A stretch of 64,000 nucleotides of DNA from Pseudomonas nitroreducens TX1 (lineage in GTDB: Bacteria > Pseudomonadota > Gammaproteobacteria > Pseudomonadales > Pseudomonadaceae). The first letter of the stretch is position 1, and every line of letters starts with the position of its first letter. A program made the position numbers and the translations under genes. Below are positions 9,083-15,813 of the stretch, piece after piece. The notes under the pieces are model-generated. The model searched no databases. It saw nothing but the letters and a program-made list of their open reading frames with translations, and was not told the DNA's origin. Location: assembly GCF_000313755.1 (NCBI RefSeq), contig NZ_AMZB01000106.1, positions 29,875-93,874 of the forward strand, read 5' to 3'.

Positions 9083-9499
9083 TCAACGCAGGCTCAGGGT
9101 GACGGCAATATGGCCGCGCAGCGCTTTGGTATAGGGGCAGCTGTGCTGCGCCGCGTCCACCAGGCACTGCGCCAGTTCCGCTTCCAGCCCAGGCAGATCG
9201 ATTGCCAGATGCGCGCGCAGGAAGAAGCCGTGCTCGCCATGCATCAGCTCCACCTGGCTGTCCACCGCCGTCTCCGCGGGGAACTCCAGCTTGCGCGCAT
9301 GGGCCGCGTGGCGCAGCGCGCCGATGAAACAGGCGGACCACGCCGCGGCGAACAACTGCTCGGGGTTACTGCCCTCCCCCGGCGCGCCTGGCGGCGTCAA
9401 GCGAACCTGCAAGCGACCGTCGTCACTGCGCGCTTCGCCATCGCGGCCACCTCGGGTGCGCACCCGGGCGGTGTAGAGAACCTTCTCGATCGACTGCAT
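9083..9499 (-). CDS. Organic hydroperoxide resistance protein, Ohr/OsmC family
   Basis: 138-residue thiol peroxidase of the Ohr/OsmC family, cytoplasmic. Peroxidatic C57 lies in AAWSACFIGAL and resolving C121 in AQHSCPYTKA, the two-cysteine pattern of Ohr; the family reduces organic and fatty acid hydroperoxides. The N-terminal KVLYTARVRTRGGRDG is also Ohr-like. It lies 24 bases downstream of the sigma-like gene 9524-9913 in the same direction, so they probably share a transcript. No OhrR-type MarR gene is adjacent, which is the more usual partner. The symbol ohr is plausible but not certain against OsmC paralogues. Confidence 0.9.
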   Translation of the reverse strand: MQSIEKVLYTARVRTRGGRDGEARSDDGRLQVRLTPPGAPGEGSNPEQLFAAAWSACFIGALRHAAHARKLEFPAETAVDSQVELMHGEHGFFLRAHLAIDLPGLEAELAQCLVDAAQHSCPYTKALRGHIAVTLSLR

Positions 9500-9523
9500 G
9501 GGGACATCTCTGACGGCGTGAAA

Positions 9524-9913
9524 TCAATGCGCGGCGGCGGTGCGCCTGCTTCGCGCGGACACGTTCGACGGACTCGCAGCGGCAGACTCGGCGTGTACCG
9601 TACTGCGGTAGGCACTCAGCTCCTGGCGAGCCAGCTCCAGCAGCCAGGCGCGAAAGGGAATGGCCGGGTCGAAGGCTGCACGCTGCCGCTCGACCTGGCG
9701 CAAGGTGGCGCGAACCAGGTCGCCCATGGCCGGTTGGCCGATGCGGCCGGCCTGCACCTGGCCCTCGAAGAAGGCGATGAGCAGCGGCAGCAAGGCCATG
9801 TACAGCTGTCGCGATGCGATGCCCGCCGGCTCGCCAGCGCCGAGGACCAACACACGGAACTCCGCATTGCTGCGACGCCCCGCCAGATTCATGCAGCCGT
9901 CATGCTGGGTCAT
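9524..9913 (-). CDS. Small protein with sigma-70 region-2-like domain only
   Basis: 129-residue protein starting at 9913 after GGGAGG. Residues about 35-103 resemble sigma factor region 2: a helical LYMALLPLLIAFFEG segment, GDLVRATLRQVERQRAAFDP, then PFRAWLLELARQELSAYR, the hallmark end of region 2 (ECF factors typically read PFRAWLYxIARN). No region 4 follows; the tail is Ala/Ser/Arg-rich and ends RRTAAAH. It therefore cannot recognise a -35 element as a normal ECF factor does. It could bind core polymerase or be a decaying ECF gene. It is immediately upstream of the Ohr gene. The domain call is moderately sure and the function is unknown. Confidence 0.7.
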   Translation of the reverse strand: MTQHDGCMNLAGRRSNAEFRVLVLGAGEPAGIASRQLYMALLPLLIAFFEGQVQAGRIGQPAMGDLVRATLRQVERQRAAFDPAIPFRAWLLELARQELSAYRSTVHAESAAASPSNVSARSRRTAAAH

Positions 9914-9980
9914 GGAGGCCTCCCTGGTTAGCCAATGACTCCCGGCTGCCAGCGTGGCAAGGACCGCGCTATCGGGCCAG

Positions 9981-10007
9981 TTATCTGCTGTTAGCTCTTG
10001 TTAGCTG
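9981..10007. promoter_or_regulatory. Three 10-base-phased TTAGCT-like direct repeats
   Basis: Upstream of the sigma-like/Ohr pair the sequence shows TTATCTGCTG, TTAGCTCTTG and TTAGCTGCCC back to back, so a TTA(G/T)CT core recurs every 10 bases on one face of the helix. It lies about 70-95 bases before the start at 9913. It looks like a multi-site operator for a tandem-binding regulator; no family is assigned. Confidence 0.5.
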
Positions 10008-10030
10008 CCCCCCGGGAGGACCTGCAACGC

Positions 10031-10057
10031 AAAAAAACCCGAGCAAGGCTCGGGTTT
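10031..10057 (-). terminator. Rho-independent terminator of the creatininase gene
   Basis: Read leftward, a 10-base perfect stem AAACCCGAGC / GCTCGGGTTT with a three-base loop is followed by a run of seven T. It lies 30 bases past the stop of the gene at 10087 and separates it from the Ohr operon. Confidence 0.9.
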
Positions 10058-10086
10058 CGTGAAGGGCAACGCTGCGGCGGTAGGGC

Positions 10087-10836
10087 TCAGAACGGCGACA
10101 GTTCAGCGCTGAAGACCTCGACCGCCTGCACCAGTCCCTGGGCGGCCAGCATCACCAGTTCGCGGCCTTTTTCCGGCGTGGCGAGACCGGGATCGGAGCC
10201 CATGCGGCCGTCCGGATGGCGCGCGCGGAAATCTGCCGCCTCGCGGATCGGCCCCCAGTTGGCGATCGCTGGCGAGTACTCGGCCGACTTGATGTGCTGC
10301 GGGTAGGCCCACTGGGTGACGGCGATCTCCGACGGTGTGGCATGGATGCCGTGCCCCTTGGGGAACTGCCGGTTGGCCAGTTCGCCGACGCCTTCCAGGT
10401 CCCACCAGTTGCACAATTTCAGGGCGAACCCCGCCGGGCGCCGCGCGAAGCTGGCCTGGGCGTAGAGTTCGGAGAACGCGGCCTCGATGGAGGCCACGTT
10501 GCCGCCGTGGCCATTGAGGAAGAGGATTTTCTCGAAGCCGTGGGCGGCCAGGGAATTCACCCAGTCGCAGATGGCAGCGATGAAGGTCGAGGGGCGCAGC
10601 GTGATGGTGCCGGGGAAGCCCAGGTGGTGCTGCGCCATGCCAATGTTGAAGGTCGGCGCGATAAGGATATCGGCCGACTTCTGCGCTTCGTGGGCGATGA
10701 TCTCCGGGCACATCCAGTCGGTCCCGAGCAATCCGATGGGGCCGTGCTGCTCGTTGGAGCCGATCGGGATGACGATGGTCCGGCTGCGGCCAAGGAACTG
10801 CTCGATTTCGGACCAGGTGCACAGGGGTAGGAGCAT
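10087..10836 (-). CDS. Creatininase family amidohydrolase
   Basis: 249 residues. The start at 10836 (MLLPLCTWSEIEQF) is chosen because upstream codons encode low-quality sequence; an AGG lies just ahead. The family's metal ligands are visible: E and H in IPIGSNEQHGP, D in LLGTDW, H in NGHGGN, and E in HATPSEIA. Members hydrolyse cyclic or linear amides (creatinine, or formamides such as in riboflavin biosynthesis), with two divalent metals. The context gives no pathway: its neighbours are a remnant and a cupin gene. The substrate is unknown; family membership is secure. Confidence 0.9.
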   Translation of the reverse strand: MLLPLCTWSEIEQFLGRSRTIVIPIGSNEQHGPIGLLGTDWMCPEIIAHEAQKSADILIAPTFNIGMAQHHLGFPGTITLRPSTFIAAICDWVNSLAAHGFEKILFLNGHGGNVASIEAAFSELYAQASFARRPAGFALKLCNWWDLEGVGELANRQFPKGHGIHATPSEIAVTQWAYPQHIKSAEYSPAIANWGPIREAADFRARHPDGRMGSDPGLATPEKGRELVMLAAQGLVQAVEVFSAELSPF

Positions 10837-11001
10837 AAAGACCTCGCGATTCGACGGGCTCGCCAAGTGGGAAGAGCGTGCACCGCCTGGGCCATGCACG
10901 TTCGGGCTGCCGGAACCCTCGCCGGTTTGCCCTTGTCTCGCATGACAACACGCAGGCCACCCATGGGGACATTGCACCATGGTGTCTATCGGCGTCGCGG
11001 G

Positions 11002-11223
11002 TTACTGGAGCTCGCGGCTGAGCGATGAAGGTCCAGGCTGCGAGCGTGGCGATGACCTGCAGCTCAGCGAGCCGATGAACGTCATGGCCATCAATAGGCC
11101 GAAAACCACTTCGGTGATACGGTCGACCGGTTCCAGCACCCGCTGCCAGGTGCCCTTCCCGGCTTTGTCCTTCGCTTCCTTCCCGGTCGGCGAGCGCGGC
11201 TCGTCGTCCCTCGTCCGTGCCAT
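11002..11223 (-). pseudogene. Remnant of VIT-family-like membrane protein (N-terminal fragment)
   Basis: A 73-codon frame. Its first 54 residues look like the start of a VIT1/CCC1-type or related small membrane protein: an amphipathic leader, then LEPVDRITEVVFGLLMAMTF followed by IGSLS. After about 11062 the sequence turns into Ser/Arg/Pro residues with no membrane character and stops at 11002, so the remaining transmembrane helices are missing. No other frame restores them. The rest of the 434-base gap between 10837 and 11270 holds nothing else I recognise. The family assignment rests on memory of the EVLFGLIMALTFTGSLS pattern. Confidence 0.55.
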
Positions 11224-11270
11224 TGAGTGAGCGCTGGCAGGTGATGTTCGAGCAACGCATCCCGCCGGAC

Positions 11271-11615
11271 TTAGCCGAGCCGGACGATATCGACCGAAAT
11301 CTCCACGGCGGTGACGCTGCCGCGGTTCTCCAGCCAGTGGGTGGTGGTGTGGTCCTCGGGCCAGCCGGCGCCCGGCCCGTAGTCGGTGGCGATACCGTTG
11401 CGATGGTCGGTGATGGTGCCCTGCAGGATGAACACCGTGCCAGGACGGTCCACGTGGTCATGCAGCGGGCCGAAGACGCCGCCGGGCGCGATGGTTACCC
11501 GGCGCATCCGCAGCTGGCGGCCCGCCATGCCTTCGATTTCCGGACCGAGGTCGACCGAGGACAGCAGCTCCACCGTCACGCCCCGAGTCTCGGGTGCCAC
11601 CTCCAAGCTGTTCAT
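11271..11615 (-). CDS. Cupin domain protein
   Basis: 114-residue single-domain cupin. ATG at 11615 has GAGG at good spacing; a GTG one codon upstream is the alternative. The cupin motif 1 is seen around GVFGPLHDHVDRPGTVFIL and a weaker motif 2 around WPEDHTTTHWLEN, giving His ligands for one metal. Small cupins of this sort act as dioxygenases, isomerases or ligand-binding proteins; sequence alone does not choose. It is followed leftward by the VIT-like remnant, and upstream by the MerR gene in the same direction after an 85-base gap. Confidence 0.82.
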   Translation of the reverse strand: MNSLEVAPETRGVTVELLSSVDLGPEIEGMAGRQLRMRRVTIAPGGVFGPLHDHVDRPGTVFILQGTITDHRNGIATDYGPGAGWPEDHTTTHWLENRGSVTAVEISVDIVRLG

Positions 11616-11700
11616 CACGCATGCCTCGCTGAGCGACAGGGTCTGTGTGCCAGTAAAGACGCTGCATGGCGCCGCTCGAAGCGAGGCGACAAAGGGTCGT

Positions 11701-12081
11701 TCAGCCCACGGCTGGCAGGTGCTCCAGATCGCAGAGCGCGGTGGAGTCCAGCAGGCTCTTCTCGAAGTCCTCGAGGCCGTTGTAATGGCTTTGCAGTTCC
11801 TCGATGCGCCGACTCAGCTCCTGCTTCTTCGCCGCAATCGCTTCGCGCACAAGGTCCCAGCGCGCCAGCTCGCCGCCGCGCAGGAAGATGTCCTGCATCT
11901 CCCTGAGGCGGAAGCCCAGCTGCTGGGCGCACTTGATGAACACCAGCAACTCGACCGTCTCCTGGGTATAGACGCGGTACTTGCCCTCCCGACGCGGCGT
12001 GGGCAGCAGGCCGATCTCCTCATAGTGACGAATGCACTTGACCGTGGCGCCGGACAGCTCGGCAACCTTCCCGATATACAT
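11701..12081 (-). CDS. MerR family transcriptional regulator
   Basis: 126 residues. The start at 12081 (MYIGKVAELSG) follows AGGAG with eight-base spacing. Residues 1-70 are the MerR winged helix: YIGKVAELSGATVKCIRHYE, then IGLLPTPRREGKYRVY. A dimerisation coiled coil spans about 80-115. The C-terminal effector part is short (LLDSTALCDLEHLPAVG) with one Cys, so it is not an obvious Cys-cluster metal sensor. It lies 66 bases downstream of the flavin oxidoreductase gene, and that gene's promoter at 12756-12787 has the long spacer and dyad a MerR protein needs, so autoregulation of the pair is likely. Confidence 0.9.
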   Translation of the reverse strand: MYIGKVAELSGATVKCIRHYEEIGLLPTPRREGKYRVYTQETVELLVFIKCAQQLGFRLREMQDIFLRGGELARWDLVREAIAAKKQELSRRIEELQSHYNGLEDFEKSLLDSTALCDLEHLPAVG

Positions 12082-12147
12082 GTGAACCACTCCTGCACAG
12101 GTGGCGTCCAGCATGGAGCAGCCGCGGCGAAAATCCCAGCCTGCGGA

Positions 12148-12726
12148 TCATCTGCCGGCGAGCGATTGCACTTGCCGCAACCAGGCCTCGCGCCGCGGCG
12201 CAGCCGAGTGGATGATCGGCCCGAACAGGAGCGTGCCGGTCGGGCGGATACCGCAGAACTCCAGGGTGGTCCTGCGCATTTGCTGCAGCGCGGGCATGCG
12301 CTGGAACCAGCGGAAGTACCAGGGCGGCGTGTCCAGGGTCGCCAGCAGGTGAGCGGTGCGGCCCTTGAGCAGCTTTTGCGGAAAGGGCGACCCCTTGCGG
12401 TAACGGAAGGCGAAACCGGGCAGGAATGTCCGGTCGAGAAAGCCCTTGAGCAGCGCGGGTACCCCGCCCCACCAAACCGGAAACACCAGCGCCAGGTGAT
12501 CGGCCCAGGCAATCGCCTGCTGCGCCTGCAGCAGGTCCGGTTCCAGCGGCTGACCGGCGTTGTAGCCGCCGCGCAATAGCGGATCGAAGGCCAGTTCGCT
12601 CAGGCGCAGCAATCTGACTTCATGCCCCGCGCCGCTGGCTGCTTGCCGATAGCGCTCGGCAATGGCGCCACAGAAGCTATCGTCGCTGGGGTGCCCGAGG
12701 ATCAGGAGAATCCGTTTCTGGTGCAT
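12148..12726 (-). CDS. NAD(P)H dehydrogenase (quinone)-like flavodoxin-fold oxidoreductase
   Basis: 192-residue NQO1/MdaB-type flavodoxin-fold protein: FMN/FAD phosphate-binding start RILLILGHPSDDSFCGAIAE, FPVWWGGVPALLKGFLDRTF in the middle, and a RYRKGSPFP region for the flavin isoalloxazine site. Such enzymes reduce quinones, azo dyes or other electrophiles with NAD(P)H and two-electron chemistry. It is the first gene of a leftward pair with the MerR gene, which fits an electrophile- or redox-induced detoxification unit. AAGGAG lies before the ATG at 12726 but within a hairpin. Confidence 0.9.
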   Translation of the reverse strand: MHQKRILLILGHPSDDSFCGAIAERYRQAASGAGHEVRLLRLSELAFDPLLRGGYNAGQPLEPDLLQAQQAIAWADHLALVFPVWWGGVPALLKGFLDRTFLPGFAFRYRKGSPFPQKLLKGRTAHLLATLDTPPWYFRWFQRMPALQQMRRTTLEFCGIRPTGTLLFGPIIHSAAPRREAWLRQVQSLAGR

Positions 12727-12729
12727 GGT

Positions 12730-12758
12730 GCTCGACTCCTTGTGAAAGCGAGTCGAGC
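12730..12758 (-). promoter_or_regulatory. Leader hairpin covering the ribosome site of the flavin oxidoreductase gene
   Basis: Perfect nine-base inverted repeat GCTCGACTC / GAGTCGAGC with an 11-base spacer, ending four bases before the start codon. On the transcript, AAGGAG lies partly in the loop and partly in the descending stem, so folding could limit ribosome access. Confidence 0.55.
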
Positions 12759-12787
12759 CTAAAGCCTCCCCCTGGGGGGAGAGTCAA
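12756..12787 (-). promoter_or_regulatory. MerR-type promoter with long spacer and operator dyad
   Basis: Leftward -35 TTGACT at 12782-12787 and -10 TAGGCT at 12756-12761 are separated by 20 bases instead of 17, the layout of promoters that MerR proteins twist into activity. The spacer holds the dyad CTCCCCC-N2-GGGGGAG (12766-12781), centred between the elements. It drives the flavin oxidoreductase and, further on, the MerR gene. Confidence 0.82.
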
Positions 12788-12797
12788 CGCCAGGCAG

Positions 12798-13055
12798 TCA
12801 CTCAAGGATTGCCACGGCGCGCACGAAACCGGGGAAGGCCTGGCGGATCTTGTAGGGGAAGCAACTGACCAGGAATCCGTGGTCAGGCAGTTGCTCGAGG
12901 TTGGCGAGCTTCTCCATCTGCCCGTAGCCGATGTCGCGCCCGGCCTTGTGGCCTTCCCAGATGATCGATGCATCGCCCGAGGCGGCGAAGCGCTCGCGCC
13001 TGGTTGTGCCGGCGCAGACCAGCTTCACGGTATCGGCGTCTGAAAAGTCCTGTTC
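12798..13055 (-). pseudogene. C-terminal remnant of a cyclase family (kynurenine formamidase-like) protein
   Basis: About 85 codons at the end of a longer leftward frame read as the last third of a cyclase-family hydrolase: KLVCAGTTRRERFAASGDAS, then IIWEGHKAGRDIGYGQMEKL, then LPDHGFLVSCFPYKIRQAFP. Upstream of about 13055 the same frame becomes antisense shadow of the gene at 13134, so the catalytic N-terminal two-thirds with the metal-binding HxGTHxD motif is absent. No ribosome site or start belongs to the fragment. The family is recognised from the conserved C-terminal pattern; the boundary is approximate. Confidence 0.65.
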
Positions 13056-13133
13056 CACGTCTTTTTCACAAGCCCTTGACGAGTCCTTGATCGCACAACT
13101 CGACAATGGCCGTAATTGACGAGTCCGCCCTCC

Positions 13134-13790
13134 ATGAACGAACCCCAACGCCTGTTCGCCACCGCTCCTCACCGCGAGAACGATGCCGCTGCCGGCAATG
13201 CATTCGGCAGCGGTGTCTGCCAGCGGATGCGCCAATGGCGGGAGAAGCGCCTGCTGCGCCTCGCCCTGCGCATGGCCGAAGAACCGATCCTGGTGCTGGA
13301 GGTCTCGCAGTCCCCCGGCTCTGCGTGGCCGGTGCTGCTGGAACACGGCAACCGCATCATCGTGGCCACCTGCCCGTCCACCGACTCGCTGGTGGAGGCC
13401 CACCAGAAATTGCCCGAAGCCATGAAGCGCCGGATCAAAGAACTACCGGCCCCCCAGGAGCACGCCGAACTGAGCAAGGGCTCGGTCGATTGCCTGTTGC
13501 TGCCGGAAGTCCCGCGGACCGCCTGCAACATGCCGAACATCCGATTGCTCAATGAGTGGATTCCGGTGACTCGCGACAGCGTGATCCTGTTCGCCCGCGT
13601 CGGCCATCCGACGTCGGTGAAGGATATCCAGCCCTGCCCATGCGGGGCCGACCCGCATCCCATTGGCCCCGACTTCGCCAGCGCCCGTACCCTGGAGCGA
13701 GAGTTCCAGCGCCTGGGCTTTTCGCAGATCCGTCACTACAACGTGATCCCCGGCGTGGACGGGGTGCGGATCTACATCCTGCGTAAATGA
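13134..13790 (+). CDS. SAM methyltransferase-like protein with degenerate motif I
   Basis: 218 residues starting MNEPQRLF at 13134; the ribosome site is weak. The N-terminal half (GVCQRMRQWREKRLLRLALR, then ILVLEVSQSPGSAWPVLLEHG) follows a Pseudomonas class I SAM-dependent methyltransferase family that as I recall it normally reads VLDLPCGAGRFWP at this point. Here the acidic/glycine-rich SAM loop is replaced by EVSQSPGSAW, so cofactor binding is doubtful. The C-terminal part keeps the family's FQRLGFSQIRHYNVIPGVDG and YILRK ending. It may be a paralogue that has lost catalysis. The comparison with the family is from memory and should be treated as inference. Confidence 0.6.
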   Translation: MNEPQRLFATAPHRENDAAAGNAFGSGVCQRMRQWREKRLLRLALRMAEEPILVLEVSQSPGSAWPVLLEHGNRIIVATCPSTDSLVEAHQKLPEAMKRRIKELPAPQEHAELSKGSVDCLLLPEVPRTACNMPNIRLLNEWIPVTRDSVILFARVGHPTSVKDIQPCPCGADPHPIGPDFASARTLEREFQRLGFSQIRHYNVIPGVDGVRIYILRK

Positions 13791-13883
13791 CCGCGGCAAC
13801 CTTCCATCGCCAAGTGAACCAATCCCCGACCGGCGGCTATACTGCTCCTTTGCCATCATCGACGAATCCGGGAGGCCATCGTG

Positions 13884-14294
13884 ATGCAGAACAGTACCGT
13901 TTTGCGTTTCCTGCCCTGGTTGGCCATGGCACTGACACTGGGCAGCCTCGCCGGCTGGCAGATCGGCGACACCATCGGGCTGAACGGCAATCGCTGGTTC
14001 GCCGAGCCTGAATTTACCTTCGAGATTCTGGTGGCCCTGAGCGGCATCCTGTGCGGCGCGCTGCTGTCCTACTCCAGCGAGCGCGGCATGGCTTGGCGGT
14101 CGGCCGGGGTGCTCGCCGGCACCTGCTTCATCGTCGCCATCCTGGCGTACTGCCGGCACAGCCTGGGCGTGCCCTTTCCGGAACAGGACCTGCTGGCCTA
14201 CGCCCGACAGTTCGTCCTGCGGACCTTCGGCATCTGGATTTCGCCGGTGTTCGGTGCGGCACTGGTTTCACTGTTGCGGGTGATTCTGCGCTGA
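13884..14294 (+). CDS. Hypothetical inner-membrane protein
   Basis: 136 residues; ATG at 13884 has GGGAGG eight bases upstream (a GTG at 13881 is the alternative). Four hydrophobic segments are visible: LPWLAMALTLGSLAGWQIG, ILVALSGILCGALLSY, AGVLAGTCFIVAILAY and FGIWISPVFGAALVSLLRVI. It has no signal or catalytic motif that I recognise. It stands alone between the methyltransferase-like gene and the glyoxalase-like gene, 45 bases before the latter. Function unknown. Confidence 0.75.
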   Translation: MQNSTVLRFLPWLAMALTLGSLAGWQIGDTIGLNGNRWFAEPEFTFEILVALSGILCGALLSYSSERGMAWRSAGVLAGTCFIVAILAYCRHSLGVPFPEQDLLAYARQFVLRTFGIWISPVFGAALVSLLRVILR

Positions 14295-14339
14295 AGCCTG
14301 TGACATGATCGCGGCTCCGCGCCTCTCTCCGGAGCCCCC

Positions 14340-14684
14340 ATGCCGCTCACCCTGCTGCTGCGCTGCCACGACCTGGACCTCACCCGCGAGTATTACCGCG
14401 ACACGCTGGGCTTCGCCGTGACCGATTCCGCCGAAAGGACGCTCACCGTGCAACTGGAGCACTGCCGCCTGCTGTTCACCGCCGACGACCTGTGGGGGCG
14501 CGAGGTGGGCTGCTCCGGCACGGTCTACCTGCAACTCGCCGACGTCGCGCGCTACTTCGCCACCGTTAGAGACCGGGCGCAGATCGCCTGGCCCCTGCAG
14601 GACATGCCCTACGGCTCGCGCGAGTTCGGCATACGCGATTGCAACGGCTACCACCTGGCCTTCGCCCAGTACACCTCGGCCTGA
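14340..14684 (+). CDS. VOC (glyoxalase/bleomycin resistance) family protein
   Basis: 114 residues; CGGAG precedes the ATG at 14340. It has the paired beta-alpha-beta-beta-beta modules of the vicinal oxygen chelate fold: LLLRCHDLDLTREYYRDTLG at the start, VYLQLADVARYFATVRDRA in the middle and EFGIRDCNGYHLAFAQ at the end, where a metal-ligand acid would usually lie. Members include glyoxalases, dioxygenases and drug-binding proteins. Nothing in the context names a substrate. Confidence 0.85.
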   Translation: MPLTLLLRCHDLDLTREYYRDTLGFAVTDSAERTLTVQLEHCRLLFTADDLWGREVGCSGTVYLQLADVARYFATVRDRAQIAWPLQDMPYGSREFGIRDCNGYHLAFAQYTSA

Positions 14685-14798
14685 GCTGGCCCTGCGGACT
14701 GCTGCACTGCGTGCAGCTATGTCCTGCACCCGCCCTGTCTGGTGCATCGCAACCCTGTCCCTAGACTGGCGAACATCATCACCAGCCAGGGAAAAACC

Positions 14799-15773
14799 AT
14801 GATCACCCGCATATCGCTCCACGCCTTCGGCGGTCCGGAAGTCCTCCGTCTCGAACAGAGCCAGGCACCGCAGCCCGGCCCCGGCGAAGTGTGGCTGGAA
14901 CAGGCCGCCATCGGCGTCAATCCGCTGGACCTGAGCCAGCGCTCCGGTGCGGTGAAGGTGCCGCTGCCCTCCTCGCTCGGCCTGGAGGGCGCGGGCACCG
15001 TAGCCGCCATCGGCGAAGGCGTGACCAGCGTTCAGGTCGGCGACCGCGTCGCCTACGCCACCGGGCCGCTCGGCGCCTACGCCAGCGGCCGCCTGTACCC
15101 GGCAGAGCGCCTGGTGAAGCTGGCGGACTCCGTCAGCTTTGAAGACGCTGCCGCCGTACTGTTCAAGGGCATCACCGCACACTACCTGCTCAAATCCACC
15201 TGGCCGGTCGGCCCCGGCTCGCGCGTGCTGATCTACGGCGCCGCTGGCGCGCTGGGGCAACTGATGGTGCCCTGGGCCCGGCACCTGGGCGCCAGCGTCA
15301 TCGGCGTGGTGTCGAAGCCGCAGAGCGTCGAACGCGCTCGTGCCGCCGGCTGCAACGAGGTGCTGGTATTCGATGCAGCGACGCTGGCCGATCAGGTCCG
15401 CGAGCTGACCGGCGGGCACAAGGTCGATGTGGTCTACGACCCCATCGGTCGCGCCACTTTCGAAGCCTCGCTGGACTGCCTGCGCCCGCGCGGCCTGCTG
15501 GTGAGCTTCGGCATGGCTTCCGGCGCGCCGCCCGCTGTCGAGGTCGCCACGCTGAACGCCAAGGGCTCGCTGTTCCTCACCCGCCCCTCGCTCGCCGCGC
15601 ACACCGCCACGGCCGAGGAATACCAGCAGCGCGCGAAGGACGTCCTGCAGGCCGTCGCGGACGGTATCATCCAGCCGCGGGTATGGCGTCGCTATCCCTT
15701 GGCGGAAGCCGCCCGGGCCCATGCCGACCTGCAGGAAGGCCGCTCCGAAGGGGCCATCGTCCTCATACCCTGA
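14799..15773 (+). CDS. NADPH:quinone oxidoreductase (MDR superfamily, zinc-free)
   Basis: 324-residue zeta-crystallin-type medium-chain reductase. Start MITRISLHAFGGPEVLRLEQ at 14799 with AGGGA upstream. The GroES-like half spans about 1-125 and the Rossmann half carries GAAGALGQLMVPWARHLGAS for NADPH. The zinc-binding Cys/His set of alcohol dehydrogenases is absent, as expected for quinone oxidoreductases, which reduce quinones or enones one or two electrons at a time. The LysR gene 40 bases downstream in the same direction may control it, or respond to the same compound. Confidence 0.9.
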   Translation: MITRISLHAFGGPEVLRLEQSQAPQPGPGEVWLEQAAIGVNPLDLSQRSGAVKVPLPSSLGLEGAGTVAAIGEGVTSVQVGDRVAYATGPLGAYASGRLYPAERLVKLADSVSFEDAAAVLFKGITAHYLLKSTWPVGPGSRVLIYGAAGALGQLMVPWARHLGASVIGVVSKPQSVERARAAGCNEVLVFDAATLADQVRELTGGHKVDVVYDPIGRATFEASLDCLRPRGLLVSFGMASGAPPAVEVATLNAKGSLFLTRPSLAAHTATAEEYQQRAKDVLQAVADGIIQPRVWRRYPLAEAARAHADLQEGRSEGAIVLIP

Positions 15774-15813
15774 ACCACCGCCGGGCGAGTGGATTCGCCG
15801 AATTGGGAGCCCT

